Of a stretch of DNA of 56,563 bases, positions 46,295-56,563 are shown piece by piece (position 1 is the stretch's first letter; each line of letters starts with the position of its first letter). The notes under the pieces are model-generated. The model was not told the origin of the DNA. It made no database searches and saw only the letters and a program-made list of their open reading frames with translations. Both the position numbers and the translations under genes were made by a program. The stretch is from Glutinoglossum americanum (taxonomy: Eukaryota > Ascomycota > Geoglossomycetes > Geoglossales > Geoglossaceae): positions 1 through 56,563 of the forward strand of contig JAGHQL010000177.1 in assembly GCA_020080175.1 (NCBI GenBank), read 5' to 3'.

Positions 46295-48561
46295 TCACTT
46301 GCGACTCTTGCGTCTCGAAGTCTGAGAAGCTTCGTGTGTTGGCGAAATATGAGGTAGCGAAAACCCTTTTCCCATCTCACCTTCGACGAAGAGGGCTGCA
46401 CGCTTGTACCGTTTGTCACAGTATTTCTCAAAGACTGCTTGGTGGTGTTTTCGGGGAGATTCGCAGCACTCAAGCATCATCGAGACGAGAGGATGTAGTT
46501 GGGAGTAGGTGTAATCAGAATAGTAAACATGGGCGGGAGACTACAAGATAGTTAGCGACAGAAGCTCAGCGCCTGAAAGTATAACATGACATACCCAATC
46601 ACCCTTCCTTAGCATATGCCTGGCAAGGCAATGTGCTCCAGCAGCGATGTAGCTCGGCGGACTTCCAACAAATCTCTCATCCATAATTGTTATCTCCAAA
46701 AAGTACTTAGCCAGGGTTCTCGTTTCCAAATCGTAGTCGTCGGCCTTGCTTATTCTCCTCAGGAAACTCATCGGTCCAGGCCAACCCAACTCGAATTGTA
46801 GCATGCTGAGCATGAAGCGTTCCGCCTTGAGGATTTCGTCCATTGAATACCCGCTGTCGACCATGTAAACGATTTCCTGAACAGATGGGCAGTTGATTTC
46901 TTCGTACTTGGCGGCTACGAAGATAGCTGTAGCACCGACAAGCTGAAGCTTTCCTAGGGATACTATTTTACAAGAGAGGAACCGGTCGATATAGTTGACA
47001 CAAAGAAAGAGAGTTTCTGGGAGAAGAGAGAATCGATGATGCACTTGGATTAACCAATCCATAAGGACGGAGCGCATAGACCATTGGATCTCTGCCTGAT
47101 TGTCCATGTAGTGGGCGTTTGGAAGCATCTTGATCTAATTACAGGTTGACACTATGTGAGCGAAAAATTCAGACGTGGGTAGATGTTACAAGAGTTACTA
47201 ACCTCTAGTTCGCGCATATACTGGAAAATTTCATCCCCATACTCAGCCACCATGCTTGTATCCCAAAATTCCTCGTCGATATCCTCAGGGGTACGTGTAC
47301 TCTCAACTATCTGCTTCGCCGCGGCAAGCTCCTTTCTTACTCTAGCAGTCACTTGCGGGAATAATATTGCTGTAGGCCCTCCAGTGGTATTTTCCCCTCG
47401 TGAACGAGCAGTAGTATAACCTTCTTCGTCGCAATAATCATCTTCGTCTTCATCTTCCCAGTACTCTTCCGGCTCAGCAAAGCTGGCCTCAATGCTAGCT
47501 TCGGTGTGAACAGTGGGTTGCTCGGTCGGTTGCCCCTTGTCGATAGCGAGTGAGAGCTTGACACCAGAATCATCGTTTTCATCGGCAGGCTCTTCTGCAT
47601 CTGAGGGGCTGCCATGAGCGTCGTCCCCACCGTCCTGGTATATGGAATCCGAATGGATGCCTCTAACATCATCAGAGAAAGTAGGAACTCCAGCATCTTC
47701 CTGTTCATCCTCTTCAATAAATTTATCCATATGCTTGCTCTTTGTTCTCCGAATGGCGGGTTGCTCGGCACGAATATACGGTTGGCTCTTGTGATGACGA
47801 GGAGCGAGATTCTGGCGGACAGGAGCGGTAGTAGGCCAACTAGAGGCTTCTTGTGCCGACACTGCAGGCCGTTCTCGTTCTGCAATCGCGTTGTCTTTGA
47901 AGATTATAGTAGGGCGTTTCGTAAGAGCCTTGCGAGGTACTGCCGCCTGACTGTCGGGCAGTGGTTGTTTAGGAGCTGTAGGCGCGTAACTGGCATTGGT
48001 AGTAGATGTGGCATTGAGAATCGCTCTCAGCCCTGAAACAGATAGAGGACGTTGTGCCGGACGAAGCAGCGGTACCGGCTTCCCCTCTTGAGAGACCTCG
48101 GTGGTCATGGAGCTTAGCTTTTTTCCTACAATGGCAGAATCATTACTAGGCGGAAGATTCTTCGTGTTGCTAACATCGCCAAACGCGGTTCTCTTGGCAG
48201 CCGCCTTCAGACCGCCCACATTGACAGGATTGCTCATCATTGTAGACAATGTGCCCATAGACTTATGACGCTGATGCAGACCCTTGTTGATCTCAACGGG
48301 GATATTCTCGTCTCCGTGAACGCGTAGCGAGCGGAGTGGTCGCTGTGGCTGAGAAAGAACCAGTGTGTCAGTAGATACATACAATCAATACATACAAAAG
48401 ACGTTTGTGAAGGGTCCTTCGTCGTGATGAAGTGTTATGCCGGAATGTTCACCGCAGGTTACGCTTAGAGAATGAGGCTACTCGTTGACACGGTGGTTTC
48501 GGCGCGCCTTTGTGGTATCATGGCAGCATTGAAAGATCGAGCGGCATACCTTAGCGTCCAT
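46295..48561 (-). CDS. G2/mitotic B-type cyclin (NimE/Cdc13-like)
   Basis: Activates Cdk1 for mitotic entry. Exons on the minus strand: 48561-48550 (12 bases, MDAK), 48348-47203, 47134-46595 and 46540-46295, giving 647 residues in phase. The N-terminal 380 residues are disordered and carry RTAFGDVSN, which resembles the destruction box of fungal B cyclins, and an acidic tract before the boxes. The cyclin boxes begin after EIFQYMRELE with the hallmark MRSVLMDWLIQVHHRFSLLPETL, then DRFLS, LQLVGATAIFVAAKYEE and MLSMLQFELGWPGP. The second box and YCDKRYKRAALF close the protein. The tiny first exon rests on a GTATGC donor in phase and on the CTGAC/CTCAG intron end before PQRPLRSL. The alternative start is the ATG at 48384. 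Confidence 0.93.
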
Positions 48562-51066
48562 ATTACTTTAAACAGATTGCGGACCTTCAAAATTGATCAA
48601 GAGCTAAAGTGATCCAACTGTCGTCATAAGGTTCGTCCGAAGCCTGAGGTGTTGTCCTGCGCGGATACGCAAGTGCCAAGTACCAAAAGGCTGAGGATGA
48701 TGGGATTGTGGAAAGTACTGAGAATGGAGGATGCCCTGCAGCCAGGCTCTGTTAAAGCAGAGTCCGCTGTTCTGTTAAGATTGGCAGAATAACAGATGCT
48801 GTGGATGAAGTCGAGAGAGATGTTGATCGGAAATCATTGGAGTTAGCGAAGAGTACAGCGGCGCGGCTTTTTGAGGCGCCGTTGCCAGGGAAACGACCAC
48901 TGAATGCCAACAGCAAAAGCAGCCTTCCCAAAGCGGCAGCGCCATCGTTCTCCAAAAATTCCTTGGCATACACTCTCGTCGCGTCGACCGTGGCCTCACA
49001 TATATGACCTAGCGGCCTGAGAATTCAACAACAACAGTTTCTTGTTTGCGTAGGCATCTTCATCTGGCAATGGCAATCGGCCGTCACACATTCCAACCAT
49101 CTTCCATAGGATATACAGGGGTTTTGCGGTTTGCTCTCCAAATAAATAGACGTGTTCACACAAATCACGAAAATTCGCGTGGTCAGCTGATCAGCTTGTT
49201 ACCTTCATTTAACTAGGCAACACTTCATTCGAGTAGGCACAATTCGACCTCAACATCTTATTTTTCTTTTATTTCAGATTTTTGCTCGATATGTCTTGTC
49301 TACAATGATGGATTCTCGGACGACTAGACGCTTGGGTGGCCGTTCCGGTCCGTTTGCAACCGATTCGGCGAGCCTATCATTTCGACTAGACAAAGTTGCG
49401 ACAAAACCGGGTCGCATCAGCCAGTCATGGCATGCTCAGCCTTAGCCCACTACATGTACAAGTACATCGTATAGCCTGTTCCTAAAATCCTAGACACAGA
49501 AGGCAACCATCTTTTCATATGCCGAAGTGTATACAAGCGCAACCGCCCTAATTGCATCCTAGAAGCCTGGATTATAAGCGCTCACACGAAGCTGACACGG
49601 GCTAATTTTCCGTGCGCTGCTCGTTTGCATTCCTTTGGACAATTACGATCATTTTCCAAGGAATGAGACGTGGCTTACGCTTTGGCCCGAGAATCCATAG
49701 AGGGTGTGTTATGGCGATCGTTGAACTTTTGCACTCATGTCCTTGGTGTTTTGCTGCGCCTGCCGATCCGCGATGTGCTTGTAGATTCATACCGGATTGT
49801 GGAGATTGCCCCAGGCTTGATCCCCCGTCGATAAAGGAAGTGGTAAACCCAATCACTCACTGATAGCCATTCGATATGAGTATTGGAACGCTTGTAGGAA
49901 GACAAAGATCGCATGGAAAGCCTGTCTGTAGGAGAAATAAAGTTGTCTAGGCGGGCCTCTCTGTATGATCCCTGCCAGACATTCTGGCGCATAACATCAT
50001 TGGCTATGGCAGGGAGAGGTTTGGGATGGACCAGAAACGTCCCCAAATTCGAGTCTGTTGGCCTTGATTTCAGCTCGCCTGTAAAGGCTGGGGACTCTGC
50101 AACGCCCTTGAGTGTTGCGCCAGTGCATTGGCGGATTTGAGTATCACTTTGCGTGCCTCTCTCCTATAGGATGAATTACCACAACGTTTTTAGGGTATAC
50201 TCCGTAGTGCATGGTTCTAGAAGCGGCAATCGTACAAGCTCGTGCGCTGCCCATTCTCCGAATAAGTGAATCGCCCTTTGGAACATCTTAGGCGCAGATA
50301 TTGCTGGCGGCGTTTTCCTCCCGGGCGCATATCAATTTTGTTGTGCGCTGCACAAGCAACTTGCTGCGGAACACTTCGCTTCTGACTTCTCACCACGACA
50401 GACCTTCCCTCACCGTCATCCATCCCAGCTGCATACCAGCAATCTCAACTGGAGGCTCTCAACAGGTAAGCATCCAAACCATCGTCGCCTGACCAGAATT
50501 TGGTATCTCAAGCCATCGTATGCCTTGCAAAGGCTTCGCATGCGTTAGCATCTTCAAGTGCTGATACTCTTCTGACTGGCGCAGTTCGGGATACGGGATC
50601 CTGGGGTGGAAGGGAAGACGACACTTAAACAATCACAGGAACAAGGCCTTCTCTAATCATCTGTAAGTTTTCTCCTCCATCTCCATCATGCGATCTATGG
50701 TCGTCTTTGATCGTCCCAACATATCCCAATATTGGGCAACTCCTGGCCCTAGTCAAGCGTGTCCTCCTTGCACTTATCCGCACATTTTCCAGTGCTAGTT
50801 GACCAGACTCATACCACGACGAGGAGATCGAGTTCTTTACCTTTCGCAATGCCCAACTACGAATACATATTATCACTCTTCTATAGCTAACTCACTTCAG
50901 ACCTACAGTCGACGAAGTTTTATCCTAACCGCTTGCCTCCCTCCTTGCGACAGCAGCAGTCTCCGACGGAAGAACATTCGACAACCCCAACGAACACAAC
51001 ACCGTCGCAACAAATACCTCCCGCATCCATTCTCTTGCACATCCGATAACAAAACTGCTCTCCATA
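48562..51066. other. Long divergent regulatory region, no gene recognised
   Basis: 2505 bases between the divergent cyclin B and zinc-cluster regulator starts, the longest gene-free stretch in the window. Many short frames exist on both strands, but none has domain-like composition. It probably includes long 5' leaders for both genes. Nearest 51067 the sequence is rich in CT tracts typical of fungal promoters and leaders. A non-coding RNA cannot be excluded. Confidence 0.5.
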
Positions 51067-53421
51067 ATGGAACTTTCAAATCTCTTATCTCTCGAGCCAC
51101 CATCAAGGTCTCAAACCCCCCAAGTTCCTGGAAACCACCAACAGCCAACACACAATCATCCATACCAAACCCGGCATTCAATGGCGTCGTACAGTAACCA
51201 CAATGCTGAAGGCGGTTACAGTACTCCGCCCGCTGGTGCGTCTCAGGTCAATGGTCAACTCAGCACGCCAACTCCTTTTGAACTCTCGCCTCAATCGAGC
51301 CCAACGCCCAAAAATGTCTCTTTCGAACTTTTGTGGCCAGAGTCTCCTACATACCGTGCGCGCTTGCCTATGCGTGTACAGATCTTCCCGCATGACACGA
51401 CAGATTCTATAATCACAACCGTCAAGAACTTTTACGGTCTGTACGATGGTCCTGGCGGCGCAAAGGGCGTCAGCTTCGAGGATGAGCACGGCAACACCCT
51501 TATTGCGAGATACGAAAATTTTAGGAATGCTATGATCGTCTATGTCCGGGTTGTTCTTGAATACCCCGATTCGTCGAGTGCCCACGGCCCTCCGTCTTTT
51601 CACTCTACCTCTCCCAGAATGCTAGCTCAACAAGTTTACTATGGCGGGCCACAATACCACATGCCTCCACCACAACCTGCCCAGGTGTTGAGCTACGGCC
51701 AGCCGCCTTCACGGCCTAATTCACGGGCAGCCAGAAAACGGAGCATCTCCCCTCAGTCTGGCCGCGGCCGACGCAGCGCCTCGGCAAGCACTAATCGGGG
51801 GAACGGTGGCAAGACGACCCGTTCTCATTCTGCCGTGAAGAGCCGTGGGTCTAGTACTCACGGTAGCCACCACGACCCCAATAGTGATGCGGTGAACGGG
51901 TACAGCAGTAGCGACGGTGGACATGGCTCAGTATCCGGCTCTCGCAAAGCAAAGAGCGAGCAGCTGGCCAGTGCAGAGATCAGCCTTGATAATATCGTTG
52001 AGGGTGGTAGGAGAAAGAGAGCGAAATTTGAGAGCTCGGTATGCATTTTACTCCCCAGAAGACCTTGGTGCTGAATCATATCGGTGTCTAACGCGATCCT
52101 TATTCTCCAGGAGCTTCCTCTTTTCGTCCCGCCGCAAGTTCCACTGACCGCGTCTTCATCTTCGGTTTCGCCCGGACGGCGTAGTGGCAATGACGGCCCG
52201 CCTTCCTTTGCCCACCCCGGCCAACGGACATTTGCCTACAGCCATCAACAACAGCCTACGTATGGTTACGGAGCGGGCGACAAAGCCCTGGGATACTTTC
52301 AACAACCTGTAATTCCGTACTCACCAGCAAACCAGCATGAGCATCACTTGCGCAACCGGGCCAACGCCACGCATCCGGGAAATGTCCCTGGAATTCTGCC
52401 TACTCCCGATCCAACTATCGCAAGCTGCATCTCGGATGAGGACGTTGCTATGCAGTTGATGCGTTTGGGAGACGTCTCGAACATCTCAAGCGGGACTCGG
52501 AACTCAACCTCGACCGTCGACGACGCCTTGAGCGGGGCCGCAGACTTTGCTTCCTCGACCTGCGCCACCAGCGACAGCGACAACGAGGCCGGGAGTGAAA
52601 CCACCGAACAACCCACTCTCCCAGAGCGTAAACCTATTCAGAGATTGGATTCGAGCCCAATCATGCCGCCCGGTTCCATTAAGAAACGGCACAAACATCT
52701 TGATGAGATCCTCCCTAGCTTCGATAGCACCGAGCCGAGCGGGGATGAAACTGCCCGCGCCGACGATGATTATGTCGACCACGGTGACGAAAGCTACGCT
52801 GAAGAGACAAGGGATAGGTCATTCGTCTACGACCACGATGAGGCAAGCCACGATGATCGCATGCAGGGGTTGGAGGAGGCTGCCAAACTCAAGGACCCCA
52901 AGTCCAAACCAGTGAATGGGACCAACAAAGGCCGTAGTCGTACCTCATCCGTCAAGAGCGGCAAGCAAAACAAGCCGCGTCCAAACGGTCCGAGCAAAGT
53001 AAAAGCTAAAGTTCCGGCCTCCTCAGCCCCCAAGGTCCCAATCTCCCCGACCTCACTGCCCCCACAATCCCGCAAGCATTCGGTTGCTTCCACTCTCAAC
53101 TTCCAGCACCAGCTAGGAGCGGACGAGGAAGACCTCTCATCCAAACCACGTTGCCAGCGCTGCAGAAAGAGCAAGAAGGGCTGCGATAGGCAGCGCCCAT
53201 GTCAGAGGTGCAAGGATGCGGGGATCGGGGTCGAGGGCTGTGTCAGTGAGGACGAGGGAAATGGGAGGAAGGGGAGATATGGCCGGCACATGGGTGTCCC
53301 AGTCAAGAAACTGGATGTGTACATGTCGCAGGGTGAGCAACCCAGTGAGGCAGGAAACATTGTCGGAGCACCTCAAGGCGTCACCGGCAGCCCCGATAAG
53401 AGCAAGAAACGAAAGAGGTAG
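51067..53421 (+). CDS. Zn2Cys6 regulator with C-terminal zinc cluster and PB1-like N-terminal part
   Basis: Putative transcription regulator. Exons 51067-52038 and 52111-53421 give 760 residues. Residues about 75-165 form a conserved ordered block (VSFELLWPESPTYRARLPMR, TDSIITTVKNFYGLYDG, KGVSFEDEHGNTLIARYENF, YVRVV), with the look of a PB1/ubiquitin-like fold. The middle is disordered, Ser/Pro/His-rich, with basic patches (RAARKRSISPQSGRGRRS, GGRRKRAKFE) and an acidic region. The zinc cluster CQRCRKSKKGC..CQRC..GC is at about residues 672-701, near the C-terminus, whereas most fungal zinc clusters are N-terminal. The C-terminal end is lysine-rich. Targets are unknown. The start at 51067 (MELSNLLSLEPPS) is preferred over the Met at 51181. 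Confidence 0.85.
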
Positions 53422-54835
53422 ACTGAAGTCATAGGAGGGCGGGGGGAGATACCTTCGAATGATTGCTGCGGCGTTCTCTGTTGTTTGCGTCTGCTACGCA
53501 CACCCACTTCTACGAGACACTTTGCTCATCGGTTTTTTTTTTTTTTTTTTTTCCTTTTCCTTGTCTTGAAAGCGCATCGAAAATTGCGGACCCGACACTG
53601 AACGGTCGAGAATCGAGGTGGTGAGACAGCCTCAAGGGATGCAATATTCGAGAAACCTTATGCATCAGAGTGATGCTGTTCTTCCATGTCTTTTGTTCCA
53701 CCAATTCACTATCCTTCGTCTCATCCTTCCTTATCCTGTGGCCTAAGTGTGTAGATCGGGCCTGTTCCCCAGTCATTTCTTTCTATCGTCCTCACCATCG
53801 GTCTCCCTCCGCACCCGCCCTCTAGCACCTCGAGACAAGGCCTCACACCACCCCAATTTTCCTCCCTCTTGGCCAGACAAGCATGTTCATTGATAATTTG
53901 GATATGTGGCCCTGGATTACGGCAGGGGCTTTGGTGTCATTCTTACGGCACTCACACTCCTTTTGTTCCTTTGTATCGTCGCTGCGTCCTCAGCCTCGCT
54001 TTGGCTGGCTTCTCTCCCCTCCGGTTTTCTCACCAAAAGTTTACCCCTGATTTCTCATCATCGCTGGACCAACAGTACATACATGGTCGGTTATGTTATT
54101 CGGTTTTCTACTCAGTATGCTCTCCTCATTCACACATAGGTACTCGATCGACTTTCAATGTTTGAGCCCTCATATGTCTCTTCTCCTGATTCTTCTGAAG
54201 TCTCTCGGTAGGGAAAAAGACAATGGAGCTGGGGGAATCTCTGTTGATGATGACAAGGTCTTTTCTCTTCCCTCATCTTTTTTTTTTTTCTTTTGTTCAG
54301 TGGCGGCTGGGTGAGAGGTGCACGGAGGGATGGATGAATTAAAGTTTCTTTTTTCTGCGAGCGAGCGACCTGGCTGACCGGAAATTGGACTCTTTGTTTC
54401 TTGACGATATTTGGTCTCCTCAGTATTTAACGGCCTAATTGATAAACTGCGCGCACATAAATGCGCACTCAAGCTGTAGTTTCATGGACGTTAGTTGACA
54501 CGAGCATCTCCTTTGATCTAGCAACGAGTCTGAAAAGTGTACAAGCACCTTGTACATGTACATACTTCTGTCCTTGAAATCTTGTGACTGTTGAGGGCAC
54601 GTGATGATTGACATGTCGTCCAAAGTTGCCAGATTCGGCAGATCTTGCGCTTGTCCCAACCGGGTCTAGCGGTTTACTGGTTTTCGGAACACATCCGAAG
54701 CTCTCAACACCCAAGATAATTAGATATATATATATACCGAAACAGCTGCAGCGCCCATTCAAAAATTCCACTGGATATGAGATAACGCCACGGGCGAAGG
54801 AACGACACCTCTCCGGGATTCTACAGATCGCTATC
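53422..54835. other. Intergenic between zinc-cluster regulator and RPC4
   Basis: 1414 bases, tandem orientation. It has a T20 run at 53533-53552, another T run near 54280, and a TA-repeat (54723-54737) about 100 bases before the RPC4 start that could serve as a TATA element. Hydrophobic short frames near 53906-54139 occur in two overlapping frames and lack family features, so no gene is called. Confidence 0.55.
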
Positions 54836-56563
54836 ATGGCTCCTAAGGTCAAGCCGAAGCCCCAGCCACCCCGGCGAAGACAAGCGGACATCGAGAATGA
54901 GAAATCAACAACAGCGGAGGGCGCATCCTCTTCCACATCTGCGACGGCAGCATTGCCTGAGCCAGTAGCTTCTTCTGTGGTCGCGCAGGCGTCGTCGTCG
55001 TCGTCGTCGTCTTCAGGTCCCTCCTTGCGTCCACCGGTTGCTCGCCTTGAGTCCATATCCGGCAGTCCTCCGGTCCCAGGCCCCGCCAAAGCACCCCTCA
55101 AGTTCAAACCAAAGAGCATCGCCCGGCGTACTAAAGAGGAACGAGAAAAGACCGAGCGGGAGGAACAAGAGCGGTTAGCTGCCAGGGCTGCCGCGACCGC
55201 TTCAACCGCGGGTGCTGGGAGAGGAGGTGGGAACGCAAGCAGGAGGGCCAGAGGGGACCCGAGAGGAGGAGGAATGAGGGCAAGAGGGGGAGGGAGAGGT
55301 GGAGCTTTGGGTGGAGACAGGGTACAGGGTATGGCAAGCGGGCCTTTTGCCAGTGCGAGTGTAATCGCCGGTACGTGCTCCACTTGACGCTGGATGCCTG
55401 CGCCGCGCAGCGCACGGGTTGGGCAAACTAATCCGACCCTGTGTTCCCAGGGCAAAAAAAGTGTCTCGCCCAAGGGCTAGGGCATAACTCTGCCGGGTCC
55501 TCCACCATCTCGGCTTCTACTTCTCGTGCCGGCACCAAGGTCAAAGTCGAACAAGGGGCTGCGTCCGAGCAGGACGGCGGTATGGCGGTGGCTGGCGAGC
55601 CAGATATAAAGACCGAAGCGGATGAACTATTCAAGTCCGAATCCGACGAAGAAGACGCCAATGAGGGTGAGAGGGTGAACATTGAGTTTATCAGCCGCGG
55701 TAAAGATCACGAGCTGTTCGGTTCACCCAGCGCCAAGGGGAAGGGCCGGGAAGGGGGGCTGCTCGGCAGTGGGATAGCAAGCACCGGGGTATTGTTCCCT
55801 ATAAGGATCGATAGGAGGGATCATGTCGGCCGCGCTGTAGGCGCTGGCGTTGAATCGAGCCTAGGGTCCTCCACCAGAGCAGGCGCGATGCGACGGACGA
55901 GAGGCGACGATGGCCTACCTCTTCTTCTACAAGACGAGGAATTCGAGGGTGGCGGCGGCGGCAACAGGGGCAGAGAGAAAAGAAAGGACGTTGAGTTTAT
56001 AAAACCCGAGAGAAAATGGAGAGGGGTCTACGAAGATGATGACGACGTCGAAGGTACAAACAACCACGCTTCCCCATCCAAGAGAAGAAAAAAAAAAAGG
56101 GTGAAATTTAGGGAAGCGCACGTTGCTAATTCGAAAAAAAAAAAAAACATCCAGTAAAACCCGAACCCGCCGCCACCGACGCAGCCGCAGACCCCACCAC
56201 CACGATGGCAGTAGACACGCCCCTCTTCGCGGGCGCCGCCGCCGACGACGACGACGACGCCGACGTCGAAATGACCGACGCACCGCCGCCCCCCGGAGGA
56301 CCCCCCGAAGACACCAACAACCCCCAAGAAGCCAGGCCAGCCGCGCAGCCAAGGGCCCACCACCACCACCACCCCGCCCCCGCCCCCGCCCCGACAGCCA
56401 AAGACCGCGAGGAGCACGCCCGCCACGAGGCGGACATGCGCCTGCTGGCCGCGGAGCTCGGCCCCGCGCCCGCCACCCCTCCCCCGCGCGACCCCAAGGA
56501 AGGCCGCCTGTACCTCTTCCAGCTGCCGCCGGTGCTGCCGCCGCTCGCGGGGCCGGGGGGGGC
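54836..56563 (+). CDS. RPC53: RNA polymerase III subunit RPC4/C53 (partial at window end)
   Basis: Subunit of the C37/C53 heterodimer of RNA polymerase III, used in termination and initiation. Exons 54836-55370, 55451-56053 and 56155 to beyond the window end; about 515 residues are visible and the C-terminus is missing. Signatures: PLKFKPKSIARRTKEEREK near residue 85, an Arg/Gly-rich tract (RRARGDPRGGGMRARGGGRG), acidic VNIEFISRGKD, FPIRIDRRDHV, VEFIKPERKWRGVY, and the conserved C-terminal start DPKEGRLYLFQLPPVLPPL at the very end of the window. A histidine/proline-alanine low-complexity insert precedes that last block. The third exon was chosen because it restores KPEP and the conserved end. 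The intron 56054-56154 carries two A runs. Confidence 0.93.

Noticed and set aside
48752-49007. Alanine/serine-rich frames on both strands near the cyclin B promoter
   Set aside because: They mirror each other on opposite strands and have no recognisable family; treated as promoter DNA.
53869-54314. Overlapping hydrophobic frames between the zinc-cluster regulator and RPC4
   Set aside because: Three frames overlap with similar hydrophobicity because the DNA is T-rich. No conserved motif or plausible start.

Overview
The window is nuclear DNA of a filamentous ascomycete (Pezizomycotina). The genes are split by short introns, mostly 55-90 bases, with GTAWGT-type donors and CTRAC-like branch sites. 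The proteins are fungal in type: TFIIIC tau138, a Zn2Cys6 regulator, Irc22, fungal POT1 and a DUF6601 protein. Intergenic DNA is rich in homopolymer runs. I cannot fix the class from sequence alone. All exon joins below were worked out by hand from reading frame, splice consensus and family conservation; none has transcript support.

Layout. 688-1680 (-): basic nuclear-type protein of unknown function. 1931-9017 (+): eight-exon TFIIIC B-block subunit. 9734-10725 (+): unknown lysine/arginine-rich protein. 11557-12534 (-): ER-anchored UBE2J-type E2. 13423-14710 (+): unknown proline/glutamine-rich protein. 15237-18729 (-): DNA polymerase delta catalytic subunit. 19785-21438 (+): rhomboid protease. 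21875-23763 (+): DHHC palmitoyltransferase. About 24466-30684: AT-rich accessory block holding a DUF6601 membrane-protein gene and a broken NLR-type gene (membrane segments, alpha/beta-hydrolase, NACHT, ankyrins). It is bracketed by a partial duplication of the small membrane-protein gene at 30896-31198 (-). 31642-31739 (-): intron-containing tRNA-Ser(CGA). 32657-34721 (-): importin alpha. 35206-37571 (+): POT1. 38205-39165 (+): Irc22/TRAP-alpha. 39521-40458 (-): aprataxin. 40713-45047 (+): DEVH-box RNA helicase (DHX57/DHX29-like). 46295-48561 (-): B-type cyclin. 51067-53421 (+): regulator with a C-terminal Zn2Cys6 cluster. 54836 to the window end (+): RNA polymerase III subunit RPC4/C53, cut by the edge.

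Most of the window is housekeeping nuclear biology: Pol III transcription (TFIIIC, RPC4, a tRNA), DNA replication and repair (Pol delta, aprataxin), telomere protection (POT1), nuclear import and mitotic control. MluI cell-cycle boxes (ACGCGT) lie upstream of Pol delta and POT1, which suggests G1/S regulation. The NLR/DUF6601 block is the only clearly accessory segment. It looks like an old insertion beside a duplicated gene end, later decayed by mutation that resembles RIP.
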